A DNA stretch of 64,000 nt, from the NCBI RefSeq assembly GCF_020907405.1, contig NZ_JAJJOE010000004.1, forward strand, positions 248,001 to 312,000. The letters are read 5' to 3'. Below the pieces are notes generated by a model. It did no database searches and had not been told where the DNA came from. It was given only the letters and a program-made list of their open reading frames with translations. This stretch comes from Arthrobacter sp. zg-Y769. Its GTDB lineage: Bacteria; Actinomycetota; Actinomycetes; Actinomycetales; Micrococcaceae. Of this stretch, positions 49,846 through 59,455 are shown piece after piece. A program made the position numbers and the translations under genes. Within the stretch, counting starts at the first letter, position 1; the number at the start of each line of letters is the position of its first letter.

Positions 49846-51249
49846 ATGATCGAGACCATGGCCTTCGACACGGCCGGCGCCGGCGCGGAACGGCCCGCAC
49901 GGGCCCAGCCAGGCCGGCTTACCCGGCTTCCCTGGCGCACCGGTGAAGACTGGGAACGCCCGGGGCCCACCCGCGACCAGCAGCGCCATGACCTCATCGG
50001 CACCATCATCCTGTTGCTGGTCTCCGCGTTCATCCTGGAGGTGAGCCGCGGGATCGGCGCCCTGGCCGGGGAAACCCAGCCCGCCTGGTTCCAGCACCTG
50101 GCCATGGCCCTGATCATTCTGCCCCTGGTAGTGCGCCGCCGTTACCCGGTAGCCGTGATGCTGGTGTGCAGCGCCGCGTTCCTGGGCCTGGGACTGCTGG
50201 TGCCCATGGTCGCCACTCAGATGACCTTCCAGGCCGCCTATTTCGCCTCGCTCTATACCGCGGTGGCCTGGGCGAAGGACCGCAGGATGCTCTGGCTCGG
50301 CACCACCGTAGTCATTGCCGTGATGGCGCTGTGGGTCATCCTTTCCTTTACCGTTTCCAACGCCTACGACGGCATGCTGGAACGGGTCATGGAGGGCGAT
50401 GACTCCTACCGCGGATTCCTGCCCCCGCTGGTCTCCCTGGCCCTCTATAACCTGGCCATTAACGCCGCCTTCTTCGGCGGCGCCATTATGTTCGGCATGA
50501 GCGCCTGGCGCAGCGCACACCAGCGCGAGCTGCTGATCAAGCAGTCCGCCCAGCTGGAAGTCCAGGCGACGGAACTGGCCCGGCAGGCGGTGCTGGATGA
50601 GCGGCTGCGCATCGCCCGGGAGCTGCACGACGTCGTCGCGCACCACATCGCGGTGATCGGAGTCCAGGCCGGCGCGGCGCGGCGCGTGCTGGAGAAAAAA
50701 CCCGAGGCAACCGCGGGCGCCCTGCAGACCATCGAGGCATCCTCCCGTGAAGCGGTGGAACAGATGCGGTCCCTCCTCGGCGTACTGCGTGCCGGGGAGG
50801 AACCGGGGGCGGAGTCCGACGGCGGTGCGCGGCGGGCTCCGGAGCCCGGTCTGGCGGACCTGCCCGCATTGGTGGCTGAGCACGAGCAGCTGGGCCTGTC
50901 GGTGTCCTTCCACCGGTCCGGGGATGTTCCCGGTGCCCTGGACCGGGTTCCCGCACCAATGGGCCTCTCGATTTACCGCACCGTTCAGGAGTCCCTGGCG
51001 AACGTCCGGCGGCACTCGACCGCCGGGGCCGCCGTCGTTGCCCTGCGCACCGGCACCACCGGGGCGGGACAGGCCTGGGTGGAAGTGGAAACCGTAGATG
51101 ATGGCCGGCCGCGGACCGGCAGCACCGCCGGTTCCGGGTTCGGCATCCGAGGCATCCGCGAGCGTGCCGACCTGCACGGCGGCACCGCGGAAATCGGCCC
51201 GCGGTCCGGCGGCGGCTGGCGCGTCCGGGTCCGTTTTCCGGTGCGCTGA
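49846..51249 (+). CDS. two-component sensor histidine kinase (NarL/DesK type)
   Basis: A kinase of 467 residues. The N-terminal half has five or so membrane segments (about 50-210) with little outside the membrane. The HisKA_3 region LRIARELHDVVAHHIAVIGVQAG carries the phosphorylated H261. The ATPase domain has QESLANVRRHS (N box) and GSGFGIRGIRERA (G box). With the response regulator 71 bases downstream and the ABC exporter after it, the system resembles actinobacterial sensors of cell-envelope or antimicrobial stress. The signal is not known. A start at 49858 is also possible. Confidence 0.88.
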   Translation: MIETMAFDTAGAGAERPARAQPGRLTRLPWRTGEDWERPGPTRDQQRHDLIGTIILLLVSAFILEVSRGIGALAGETQPAWFQHLAMALIILPLVVRRRYPVAVMLVCSAAFLGLGLLVPMVATQMTFQAAYFASLYTAVAWAKDRRMLWLGTTVVIAVMALWVILSFTVSNAYDGMLERVMEGDDSYRGFLPPLVSLALYNLAINAAFFGGAIMFGMSAWRSAHQRELLIKQSAQLEVQATELARQAVLDERLRIARELHDVVAHHIAVIGVQAGAARRVLEKKPEATAGALQTIEASSREAVEQMRSLLGVLRAGEEPGAESDGGARRAPEPGLADLPALVAEHEQLGLSVSFHRSGDVPGALDRVPAPMGLSIYRTVQESLANVRRHSTAGAAVVALRTGTTGAGQAWVEVETVDDGRPRTGSTAGSGFGIRGIRERADLHGGTAEIGPRSGGGWRVRVRFPVR

Positions 51250-51320
51250 CCGCTACCGTGGTTGCCGAAGGCTGCATTCTGCGGCCTTCAGAACTCCTCC
51301 GAAAGGGAGAAACGTAAGCA

Positions 51321-52112
51321 ATGGAACCGATCCGGGTCCTGCTGGCCGATGACCAGGCCCTGCTGCGGGCAGGCTTTGCCATGATGCTCTCCGTCGAGGA
51401 TGAAATCGAGGTGGTGGGCCAGGCCGCCAACGGTGCCGAAGCGGTGGAGTTCGCCGCAGCACATCCCGTGGACATCATCCTTATGGACGTGCAGATGCCG
51501 GTCCTGGACGGGATCCGCGCCACCGAGCAGGTAGTGCAGGCCGGCACCGCGAAGGTCATCATCCTCACCACCTTTGAACGTGACGACTACCTATTTGACG
51601 CCATCAGCGCCGGCGCCAGCGGCTTCCTGCTCAAGAACTCCGATCCGGATGACCTGGTGGCCGCGGTCCACGCCGTCGCGGGCGGCCATGCCCTGCTGGC
51701 ACCGGAGATGACGGTCAGGGTGATCGAGCGCTTCGCCCGGCAGCTACACGCCGAGGCTGCCGGTTCCGGCGCCCGCCCGGCTGCGGCCCCGGCCGCTGCC
51801 CCAGCCGGAACTGCTGCGGCCCCGGCCGCGCCCTCCGCCCCGGGGACAACGCCGCCGTCGTCGGCCGGTTCCGAGGAACAGCGCAACCTGCTGGACTCGC
51901 TGACCGCACGCGAGCGCGAAGTGCTGGTGAACGTGGCCGCCGGCCGGAGCAATGCCGAGATCGCCGCGGGCATGTTCGTGGCCGAAGCCACCGTGAAAAC
52001 CCACGTATCCAACCTGCTGGCCAAGATCCAGGTCCGCGACCGGGTACAGGCAGTGGTGTTCGCCTACGAGTCCGGCCTCATCCTCCCGGGGGACAAACCC
52101 GCCGCCGGCTGA
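51321..52112 (+). CDS. LuxR/NarL-family response regulator
   Basis: A response regulator of 263 residues. The receiver has acidic pocket D10/D11, phosphoacceptor D56 (IILMDVQMP), and K near 109 (LLKNS). The C-terminal LuxR helix-turn-helix reads LTAREREVLVNVAAGRSNAEIA. The linker of about 45 residues is unusually rich in Ala and Pro. It is the partner of the kinase gene before it and probably controls the NatAB-type exporter that follows. GAAAGGGAG lies upstream of the ATG. Confidence 0.9.
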   Translation: MEPIRVLLADDQALLRAGFAMMLSVEDEIEVVGQAANGAEAVEFAAAHPVDIILMDVQMPVLDGIRATEQVVQAGTAKVIILTTFERDDYLFDAISAGASGFLLKNSDPDDLVAAVHAVAGGHALLAPEMTVRVIERFARQLHAEAAGSGARPAAAPAAAPAGTAAAPAAPSAPGTTPPSSAGSEEQRNLLDSLTAREREVLVNVAAGRSNAEIAAGMFVAEATVKTHVSNLLAKIQVRDRVQAVVFAYESGLILPGDKPAAG

Positions 52113-52218
52113 CCCGAACAGGCTCCATCCCGCGGCCGATCCGCTTTGCTGCCTAGCTGCCTAGACTCGATCCAGAAGTCCATCACTAGGCCCGGCCCTT
52201 CCGGGAAAGGAGCAGCAC

Positions 52219-53100
52219 ATGCTGCAGGTCCGCAACCTCACCCGTCGTTTCGGGGACAAAACCGCCGTCGACGACGTCACATTCGATATTCCGTCCGGCG
52301 GCATGACCGGCTTCGTGGGCGCGAACGGCGCCGGCAAGACCACCACCATGCGCATGATCATGGGCGTCCTGACCGCCACCTCCGGCGAGGTGCTGCTGGA
52401 CGGCTCCCCCGTGACCGCCGCGCAGCGTGCACAGTTCGGGTACATGCCCGAAGAACGCGGCCTCTACCCCAAGCAGCCCATCATCGACCAGCTGGTCTAC
52501 CTCGGCCAGCTGCACCGGATGCGCCAGTCATCGGCCCGCCGCGAGGCACTGGAACTGCTGGACCGGTTTCGTTTGGCGGACCGCAGCAAGGACAAGCTCG
52601 AATCGCTCTCCCTGGGCAACCAGCAGCGCGTGCAGATTGCCGCCTCTCTGCTGCACCGGCCCACCGTCCTGATCCTGGACGAGCCGTTTTCCGGACTGGA
52701 TCCCATCGCCGTCGATTCCATGGTGGAGCTGCTGCGCGAGCGGACCTCCGCCGGTGTCCCGGTGCTCTTCTCCAGCCATCAGCTGGACCTGGTGGACCGG
52801 CTCTGTGACAACCTGGTGGTCTTGCAGACCGGCCGCCTGATGGCCGCGGGCAGCGGCGACGAACTGCGCGCCTCGGCACCCCGCCGCCACCGCATCATGG
52901 TCTCCCCCGACGCCGGCTGGCTGCGTGAGGAAACCGGAGTCACCGTCATCGACGTCGCCGGTCCGTCGGCGCTTGTGGAGTTCGACGACGACGCACACGC
53001 CCAGCGCACCCTGACCGCAGCACTCACCCGCGGCACGGTGCAGGAATTCTCCCCCATCCGCCCCTCCCTGAGCGACATCTACCGTGAGGTGACAGCATGA
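52219..53100 (+). CDS. ABC transporter ATP-binding protein (NatA-like)
   Basis: An ATPase of 293 residues with Walker A GANGAGKTT, an atypical signature LSLGNQQR (in place of LSGGQ), Walker B LILDEPFSGLD and a C-terminal regulatory part after residue 215. This form is common in NatA-type exporters. The stop overlaps the start of the permease gene (ATGA). It powers export of ions or an antimicrobial or lipid-like compound through the ABC-2 permease. Confidence 0.88.
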   Translation: MLQVRNLTRRFGDKTAVDDVTFDIPSGGMTGFVGANGAGKTTTMRMIMGVLTATSGEVLLDGSPVTAAQRAQFGYMPEERGLYPKQPIIDQLVYLGQLHRMRQSSARREALELLDRFRLADRSKDKLESLSLGNQQRVQIAASLLHRPTVLILDEPFSGLDPIAVDSMVELLRERTSAGVPVLFSSHQLDLVDRLCDNLVVLQTGRLMAAGSGDELRASAPRRHRIMVSPDAGWLREETGVTVIDVAGPSALVEFDDDAHAQRTLTAALTRGTVQEFSPIRPSLSDIYREVTA

Positions 53101-54326
53101 GCACCGAAACCCGCACCCCCGTAGCCAAGCCCGGACAGGACCCCGAAGCCCCGGATACGACGCCGGCCTGGGCAATCGTGACGCTGCGCGAAGTCATGGT
53201 CAAAATGCGCGACCGCACGTACCTGCTGTCCACTCTGGTGACCCTGCTGCTGATCGCGGGCAGCGTCCTCTTCAACGCCTACATGTCCGCGCGCGGCTCG
53301 GACCACACGGTGGCCGTGGCCGACTCCGCCGCCACTGAGATCATCGCCGCAGCGGACGCCGCCGGTTCCGAGAATGACGGAAATACGTCCTTCGAAGCCG
53401 TAACGGCCGACTCCCCGGACGCCGCCCTGCAGCTAGTCCGCGATGAGGAGGCCGACGCCGCCCTGCTTCAGGACGAGGACGGCAGCTGGACCCTGACCGG
53501 GAAGGACGAGATCGATTCCGGTCTGCGCGGCCCGGTCTCCGAGGCCCTGACCGGCTATGTCATCAGCACCAATGCCGCCGCAGCCGGCACCACGGCCGCG
53601 GAACTGACCGCTGGCAGCGAACTGGGCGAAGCCCTGCTGGAAGGTGACACCGAGCAGGCCGGGATTGCCGCCGTCGTCGGCTTCGCGTTCAGCTTCCTCT
53701 TCTACATGGCCACGATCCTCTTCGGCATGGCCATCGCGACCTCCGTGCTCGAGGAGAAGCAGAACCGGGTGGTGGAGATCCTGGCCACCGCCATCCCCAT
53801 CCGCCAGCTCCTCTACGGCAAGGTGATCGGCAACACCATCCTGGCCGTGGTCCAGCTGGCACTGTACGGCGGAGTGGCCCTGCTGGCGCTGAACGTGACG
53901 GGGACGGCGGACATGGTCGGTTCCATCATTCCGGTGTCCGGCTGGTTCCTGGTCTTCTTCCTGATCGGGTTCCTGATCCTGGCCGCCGGCTGGGCGATGC
54001 TCGGAGCCATGGCGAGCCGTTCCGAGGACCTGAACAGCAGCTCCACCCCGGTGATGGCGGTCATTTTCGCCGCGCTGTTCGCCGGTATGTTCGCCAAGGG
54101 GCAGCTACTGGTCATCGCCTCGTTCGTGCCCGTCATTTCCTCCGTGGCCATGCCCATCCGGATGCTGAACTCGAACGTGCCGCTGTGGCAGACCTTCGCG
54201 GCGCTGGCCATCGCGCTGGCCGCGGCCTACATCCTGCTGAACTTCGCCGCCAAGATCTACCGGCGCGCCGTTCTGCAGAGCGGCGGCTCGCTGACCCTGC
54301 GCAAGGCCATGAAGCTGGAGCAGTAG
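53097..54326 (+). CDS. ABC-2 type permease (NatB-like)
   Basis: A permease of 409 residues. After one N-terminal membrane helix (about 40-62) comes an extracytoplasmic domain of about 130 residues. Then about five helices in the C-terminal half follow, including the loop LEEKQNRVVEILATAIPIRQLLYGKVIGN, which is diagnostic of ABC-2/NatB permeases. It pairs with the preceding ATPase. The substrate is not defined; sodium ions are the best-known case in the family. A hairpin terminator follows. Confidence 0.88.
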   Translation: MSTETRTPVAKPGQDPEAPDTTPAWAIVTLREVMVKMRDRTYLLSTLVTLLLIAGSVLFNAYMSARGSDHTVAVADSAATEIIAAADAAGSENDGNTSFEAVTADSPDAALQLVRDEEADAALLQDEDGSWTLTGKDEIDSGLRGPVSEALTGYVISTNAAAAGTTAAELTAGSELGEALLEGDTEQAGIAAVVGFAFSFLFYMATILFGMAIATSVLEEKQNRVVEILATAIPIRQLLYGKVIGNTILAVVQLALYGGVALLALNVTGTADMVGSIIPVSGWFLVFFLIGFLILAAGWAMLGAMASRSEDLNSSSTPVMAVIFAALFAGMFAKGQLLVIASFVPVISSVAMPIRMLNSNVPLWQTFAALAIALAAAYILLNFAAKIYRRAVLQSGGSLTLRKAMKLEQ

Positions 54327-54349
54327 GCCCGGCGGGAGAATCACGGCGG

Positions 54350-54382
54350 CAGGCGGGGAGCATCGGCTCCCCGCCTGTTTCA
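54350..54382 (+). terminator. intrinsic terminator after the NatAB-type operon
   Basis: CAGGCGGGGAG pairs with CTCCCCGCCTG around CATCGG, followed by TTTC. Confidence 0.85.
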
Positions 54383-54393
54383 TTGCGCTGCCG

Positions 54394-55980
54394 TCAGTCC
54401 CGGTATTGCCGGCGCAGCTCGGCCTTGCGGATCTTCCCGCTCGCCGTCCGGGGAAAGTCCTCCACCATTGTCACGGTGCGCGGCACTTTGTACCGGGCCA
54501 GGCGGCCGAAGAGGTGTTCCTGCACTTCTTCGGCCGTCAGCGCGTATCCCTCCCGCAGGCTGATGACCGCGCGGGGAACTTCGCCCCACCTGCTGTCCGG
54601 CACCCCGACCACCGCAACGGCAGCCACGGCCTCCAGCTCCGCGATAACCTGCTCGACCTCGGCCGGATAAATGTTCTCCCCGCCGGAAATGATCATGTCC
54701 TTGAGCCGGTCGGAAATGAACAGGTACCCGTCGTCGTCGAAATAGCCCATGTCCCCTGACCGGAACCATGCGTCCTCCGCATAGGCTTCCGCAGTGGCGT
54801 CGGGCCGGTTCCAATAGGAGCGGATGACGTTCGGGCCGGAAATCTGGATCTCCCCCACCTCTCCCGCCGGGAGCACCCCGCCGTCCGGACCCGTGATCCG
54901 AACGTCCGTGAAGAAGTGCGGCAATCCGGCGGAACCGGCCTTTTCCCGGGACCGGGCGGCGGGAAGCGCCGTGGCACCCGGGGCGGTTTCAGTCATTCCG
55001 TAGCCGTTGGAGAAGGACAGTCCGCGGGCTTCATAGGCTTCCAGGACCCGCAGGGGCACTGCGGATCCGCCGCAGGTGATGGTGGTCAGCGAGCTGATGT
55101 CCCGCTTGGCCCAGTCCGGGTGTTCACACAGCATCTGGTACGTGGTGGGCACGCCGCTGATGTAGGTGGCGCCATACTGTTCAATCGCGGCAAGCGTGCG
55201 GCCCGGTTCGAACCTGGTTTCCAGCACCACCGTTCCGCCCTTGAGGAGCACCGGAAGGACGCCCATGTCCAGGGAAGCGACATGGAACATCGGGGAGATC
55301 ATCAGTGCGACCTCCGTCCCGGACACGTCATAGTCCACCAGCACGTTGTAGCAGTTCCAGGCCAGGTTGGCGTGGGACAGCAGGGCGCCTTTGGGCCGTC
55401 CGGTGGTGCCGGAGGTGTAGAGGATCATCGCCCCGTCCTCTCCCCCGACTGGCAGGTCCAGCCGGTCCGGAGACGCCCCGGCGATCACGGCGTCGAAGTC
55501 GGACACCTGTCCTCCATCCGATCCCGCCGCCTCGTCCGCCGCCGGATTGACGGCCGGCGCGGCGCCGTCGGCCACCGCGGCGCCGTCGGCCACCTCCAGC
55601 CGCACCGTCACCGAGGTGCCGGCTGACCCCAGCTGCGCCAGCCGGGCGAGCGCACCGGTGTACACCAGTACAGAGCTGCCCGAATCCTGCAGCGCAAACT
55701 GGATTTCGGGCGGCGCCAGGCGGGTGTTCAACGGAACGAAGACGGCCCCCAGCGTTCCGGCGGCGAAAAACGTCTCCAGGAAGGCAGGATGGTTATCCCC
55801 GAGGAAAGCCACCCGGGAGCCGTGGTCCACACCGGCGGCACGCAGTGCCTGTGCCAGCCGGTTGATCCGCTCGTCCAGCTCCGTGTAGCTGATGCCCCGG
55901 CCTTGGAAAATCAGTGCCGTCCGGCCGGCGGACTTCAGGCGCCGGCGGTGTATCCAGGATCCCAGCCCCTGATTCTCCAT
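54394..55980 (-). CDS. AMP-forming acyl-CoA ligase (class I)
   Basis: A ligase of 528 residues. The P-loop ILYTSGTTGRPKGALLSHAN, the SNGYGMTETAPG motif, the hinge SDRLKDMIISGGENIYPAEVE and the catalytic lysine in PRTASGKIRKAEL are all present. A segment of about 25 residues rich in Ala and Asp (EVADGAAVADGAAPAVNPAADEA) is inserted in the N-terminal domain, probably a flexible loop. The gene begins 4 bases after an orphan binding-protein gene on the same strand, so the two are likely co-transcribed. It activates a fatty or aromatic carboxylic acid; which one is unknown. Confidence 0.87.
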   Translation of the reverse strand: MENQGLGSWIHRRRLKSAGRTALIFQGRGISYTELDERINRLAQALRAAGVDHGSRVAFLGDNHPAFLETFFAAGTLGAVFVPLNTRLAPPEIQFALQDSGSSVLVYTGALARLAQLGSAGTSVTVRLEVADGAAVADGAAPAVNPAADEAAGSDGGQVSDFDAVIAGASPDRLDLPVGGEDGAMILYTSGTTGRPKGALLSHANLAWNCYNVLVDYDVSGTEVALMISPMFHVASLDMGVLPVLLKGGTVVLETRFEPGRTLAAIEQYGATYISGVPTTYQMLCEHPDWAKRDISSLTTITCGGSAVPLRVLEAYEARGLSFSNGYGMTETAPGATALPAARSREKAGSAGLPHFFTDVRITGPDGGVLPAGEVGEIQISGPNVIRSYWNRPDATAEAYAEDAWFRSGDMGYFDDDGYLFISDRLKDMIISGGENIYPAEVEQVIAELEAVAAVAVVGVPDSRWGEVPRAVISLREGYALTAEEVQEHLFGRLARYKVPRTVTMVEDFPRTASGKIRKAELRRQYRD

Positions 55981-55984
55981 GGCG

Positions 55985-56998
55985 CTACTGCACCGTCATG
56001 GCATCGACGTCCGGTTCCTTTGCCACAAACTCGTACTTCAGCATGAGGGCGCCCAAGTCATCCAGCTCGTCGCTTCGAAGGTCGCCGTCGAACTCCTCCA
56101 TCCTCAGGTTCTCGGCGACTGCCGCGTCCATCCCCATGAACGCCGGAAGGGTGGCGCGGACGTCGTCGACGTTGGCCTGCGCAGAGGTGAGCGTTTCGGT
56201 GACGGCCTCCTTGAACGCCGTGACGGTCTCCTCATTTTCCTCCGCATACCGGCCGGAGGTAAACGTGACCATCGTGGGCATCCCGGGGATCGCTTCCTGG
56301 TTCGGATAGCCGACCAGCACGTAGTCGGGATTGGCCAGGGCGCGGCTCAGGAATGGCTCAGGCAGCCAGACCGCGTCCGTATTGCCTCGCTCGAGCGCGG
56401 CTTCCATATCCTGGAACGGCAGCTCGTTGAAGTTGATCTGCTCGGGATCGGCGCCGGCCATGGCGGCGCTTTCCATGATGGTGAGATCGCCCTGGGTGTT
56501 GACCGCGTTGACGGTGGTGGTTTTGCCTTCCAGATCGGCGAAGGACGTGATCCCGGAGTCCGCGCGGGCCACCACACCGTTGATGTCGTCGTCTTCGGCG
56601 AGGGAATTGGAGTATCCGGACACGATCTTCATATCCAGGCCCTTGTCCTTGGCCACCATGACCGACAGCGGGTTACCCACCGCAAAGTGGATGTCGCCGG
56701 TGGAGACTGCGGGCAGCATGGCTGCCCCGCCGGTGCCGCGCTGGAGCTCGATCTCCAGCCCGTGCTTCTCGAAAATGCCTTCATCTATGCCGTACTGCAT
56801 GGCCGAGGACGGCGCGATGGACAACACCCCCACCACTACCTGCTGAAGTTCACCGCTGCCGGAGCTTTCGCTGCCCGACGGCGACGACTCGGCGTCGGAT
56901 CCGGAGGTCGAACCGCCGGAGCAGCCGGTCAGTGCCAGTGCCAGCAGAACTCCGCCCGTGGCAGCGGTGGACAGTTTCCTGGTGATTGTGTTCCTCAT
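55985..56998 (-). CDS. ABC transporter substrate-binding lipoprotein (NMT1/TauA-like)
   Basis: A lipoprotein of 337 residues. The signal peptide ends LALALTGC, and the mature start is a Ser/Gly/Asp-rich linker. The NMT1/THI5-like type II binding fold is indicated by FAVGNPLSVMVAKDKGLDMKIVSGYSNS. These proteins bind taurine, sulfonates, nitrate, riboflavin precursors or aromatic acids. No permease or ATPase gene is adjacent, which is unusual for such binding proteins. Its partner is the acyl-CoA ligase, so the ligand may be a carboxylic acid activated by it (inference). Confidence 0.85.
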   Translation of the reverse strand: MRNTITRKLSTAATGGVLLALALTGCSGGSTSGSDAESSPSGSESSGSGELQQVVVGVLSIAPSSAMQYGIDEGIFEKHGLEIELQRGTGGAAMLPAVSTGDIHFAVGNPLSVMVAKDKGLDMKIVSGYSNSLAEDDDINGVVARADSGITSFADLEGKTTTVNAVNTQGDLTIMESAAMAGADPEQINFNELPFQDMEAALERGNTDAVWLPEPFLSRALANPDYVLVGYPNQEAIPGMPTMVTFTSGRYAEENEETVTAFKEAVTETLTSAQANVDDVRATLPAFMGMDAAVAENLRMEEFDGDLRSDELDDLGALMLKYEFVAKEPDVDAMTVQ

Positions 56999-57123
56999 GA
57001 CCTACCTCTTCATTGTGGTGGTAAGAGTGGTGCCGCCCGTGACGGCGGCTTGCTCCATGTCACCCCGGATGGTTGAGAGAGTCAACAGTATTGGTTCCGG
57101 CCGGCAGGCCTTGGGTCGCGCAC

Positions 57124-57165
57124 AAAAAAACGGTGCGGCGGTCCGCACAGCAGACCACCGCACCG
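57124..57165 (-). terminator. intrinsic terminator after malQ
   Basis: Minus strand: a 13-bp stem, with one mismatch, around a 9-base loop, followed by seven T (AAAAAAA at 57124-57130 on the plus strand). It lies between malQ and the binding-protein gene. Confidence 0.8.
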
Positions 57166-57229
57166 GCGCTTGATCCTCGACCGCCGCAACGCCCGAAGGC
57201 GCGGGCGGGGCCGGGGGCGGGGTACAGCC

Positions 57230-59392
57230 CTAGATCCCCTTCTGCATCAGGGCGGCCAGCGACCGGAACCTTTCGTTCTGCTCCAGGTCGTCCAGCAGCA
57301 CCGCCTCGCCGTCGGGACCGCTGAGCGGGATCCGCCAGTTCGGATACTCGTCCGCGGTCCCCGGCTGGTTCTGGGTCTTTTTCTCGCCCACCAGGTCGGC
57401 CAGTGCCACGCCGAGAAGCACCGAGGGGGTCTGCAGGATGAATTCGTGCAGCGCCTCCACGGTCCGCTGCACTTCCTCGCCGTGCATCCGGCCCGCCACC
57501 TGGTCAGAGGCGGACTTAGGCAGCAGCCCGCGCTGCCGGAGCGCATCCAGGACGGCTTCCTGCGCCTCGCTGTCCGCCTTCCGCTCTTCCTCCACCGGCC
57601 GGTTGAGCAGGCCGAGGGACTCGCGCAGGTTCACGTGTTCTCCGGCCAGGTAGCCTGCGGTCGGCGGGAGGTCATGGGTGTTGACGCTGGTCAGTGCGCC
57701 CACCCGGTATTCCCCGGGATCGCGGGGGCCGTCCTCGGTCTGCTCGAACCACAGGATGGAGGTGCCCAGCACACCGCGCTCCCCGAGGTACTCCTGGACC
57801 CACGGCTCAAACACGCCCAGGTCCTCGCCGATGACGACGGCGCCGGCCCGCTGGGCCTCCAGCGCCAGGATGCCGATCATCGCCTCGTGGTCGTAGTAGA
57901 CGTACGCGCCCTCGCCCGGCGACGCGGCGTCCTGCGGGATCCACCAGAGCCGGAAGAGGCCCAGGATGTGGTCCACCCGGATGCCGCCGGCATGCCGGAG
58001 GATGGTGCGGATCATGTCCCGGTAGGCAGCGTAGCCGGACTCGGCCAGCCGTCCGGGGTGCCACGGCGGCTGGCTCCAGTCCTGGCCGCGCTGGTTGAAC
58101 ATGTCCGGCGGAGCGCCCACGGAGATGCCGGAGGTCAGCACGTCGCGGAGCATCCAGGCATCGGCACCGCTGGGGTGCACGCCCACGGCAAGGTCATGGA
58201 TGACACCGATCCCCATGCCCGCCTTCCTGGCCGCCAACTGCACGGCCTCGAGCTGCTCGTCGCAGATCCACTGCAGCCACTTGAAGAAGTCGATCCGTTC
58301 CTGCAGCCGCGGCAGCTGCCGGATGACATAGTCGCTGTCCGGCCCGGTGGCCTCGGCCCACTCCGGAGCGCCGGGGGCCAGTTCCTCGGCCAGGGCGCAC
58401 CAGCGGGCGAAGTTCTCCAGGCCCTCCCCGGCGTCGGCCTTGAAGGCGTCGAACTGCTTCTGCCGGCTCGGGCTGCGCTCCACTTGGTAGACGTCCTGCA
58501 GCACCCGCAGCTTGGCGGCATAGCTGGCGTCGCGGTCCAGTTCCGCCGCGGAGGTATTGGCCGGGTACAGGGAACGGCCCGCCTCCTCGGCGGCCTGCCG
58601 CTGTCCATCGGTCAGGTACGCGTATTCGGGCACGGCCTCCACCCGGATGTACAGGGGGTTGAAGAACCGCCGGGTGGTGGGCAGGTACGGGGACGGTTCA
58701 ATCGGCGGAACCGGTTCCGCGGCGTGCAGCGGGTTGATCAGGACAAACCCGGCGTCGTAATCAGTGCCGGCGACGGCGGCAAGGTCCGCCAGGTCGGTCA
58801 GGTCACCGATCCCCCAGGACCGGGAGGAACGGACCGAGTAAAGCTGGGCCTGCACGCCCCAGGACCGGCTGGCCTCCAGCGCGTCCGCAGTGTCGAGCCG
58901 GTCCGGGGTGACCACCAGCACGGCGCTGGAGGAGGCGTCGCCGCTTGTCACTTCCAGCCGGTGCCAGCCCAGTTCCAGCCCTTCAGGCAGGGGAACCAGG
59001 GTGCGGGCCACGGCGGCGCCGTCCACTTCCCGTTCCTCTTCGGGCGTGGACGGCCAGTCGAGTTCCAGCTCCGAGCCGTCTTCCAGCCGGAGGGTCAGCT
59101 GCGCGGTGCTGCCCGGCGGCAGATGGACCGGAATGCTCCCGGGCTTGCCCTGGCGGACGACGGCGGTGGGCGGCAGCGGCCGCTTCCAGGCGGCGGTCCT
59201 GGACTCCTCGAGGGACCGCTCCAGGTCTTCTTCCGATTCGACGGCCAGGCCCAGGGCAGACAGGACGCTGCGCAGGGTGGAGTCGGAAACCTGCTGTTCG
59301 GAACCGTCCCATCCGGTGAAAGTGGTGGCTACCTTGTGAAAGTCGGCAAGCTGGCGGAGAAGATCCGGTGGGGGTGTTGGCTTTTCACTCAT
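57230..59392 (-). CDS. malQ: 4-alpha-glucanotransferase (amylomaltase)
   Basis: A GH77 enzyme of 720 residues. Catalytic residues can be placed in GGIRVDHILGLFRLWWIP (nucleophile Asp), VVIGEDLGVFEPWV (acid/base Glu) and SVNTHDLPPTAGYLAG (third Asp). The N-terminal extension before the barrel (about residues 1-160) is typical of actinobacterial MalQ. It transfers maltodextrin chains between acceptors, acting in glycogen or maltose metabolism. No recognisable ribosome-binding site lies before the ATG, so translation may be leaderless. It stands alone. Confidence 0.93.
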   Translation of the reverse strand: MSEKPTPPPDLLRQLADFHKVATTFTGWDGSEQQVSDSTLRSVLSALGLAVESEEDLERSLEESRTAAWKRPLPPTAVVRQGKPGSIPVHLPPGSTAQLTLRLEDGSELELDWPSTPEEEREVDGAAVARTLVPLPEGLELGWHRLEVTSGDASSSAVLVVTPDRLDTADALEASRSWGVQAQLYSVRSSRSWGIGDLTDLADLAAVAGTDYDAGFVLINPLHAAEPVPPIEPSPYLPTTRRFFNPLYIRVEAVPEYAYLTDGQRQAAEEAGRSLYPANTSAAELDRDASYAAKLRVLQDVYQVERSPSRQKQFDAFKADAGEGLENFARWCALAEELAPGAPEWAEATGPDSDYVIRQLPRLQERIDFFKWLQWICDEQLEAVQLAARKAGMGIGVIHDLAVGVHPSGADAWMLRDVLTSGISVGAPPDMFNQRGQDWSQPPWHPGRLAESGYAAYRDMIRTILRHAGGIRVDHILGLFRLWWIPQDAASPGEGAYVYYDHEAMIGILALEAQRAGAVVIGEDLGVFEPWVQEYLGERGVLGTSILWFEQTEDGPRDPGEYRVGALTSVNTHDLPPTAGYLAGEHVNLRESLGLLNRPVEEERKADSEAQEAVLDALRQRGLLPKSASDQVAGRMHGEEVQRTVEALHEFILQTPSVLLGVALADLVGEKKTQNQPGTADEYPNWRIPLSGPDGEAVLLDDLEQNERFRSLAALMQKGI

Positions 59393-59455
59393 AAAACCAA
59401 TCTATGGCCCGCAGGCAGCGGAACGCATCTTCAGCGTCGGGGAGCGGCCGCAGCG

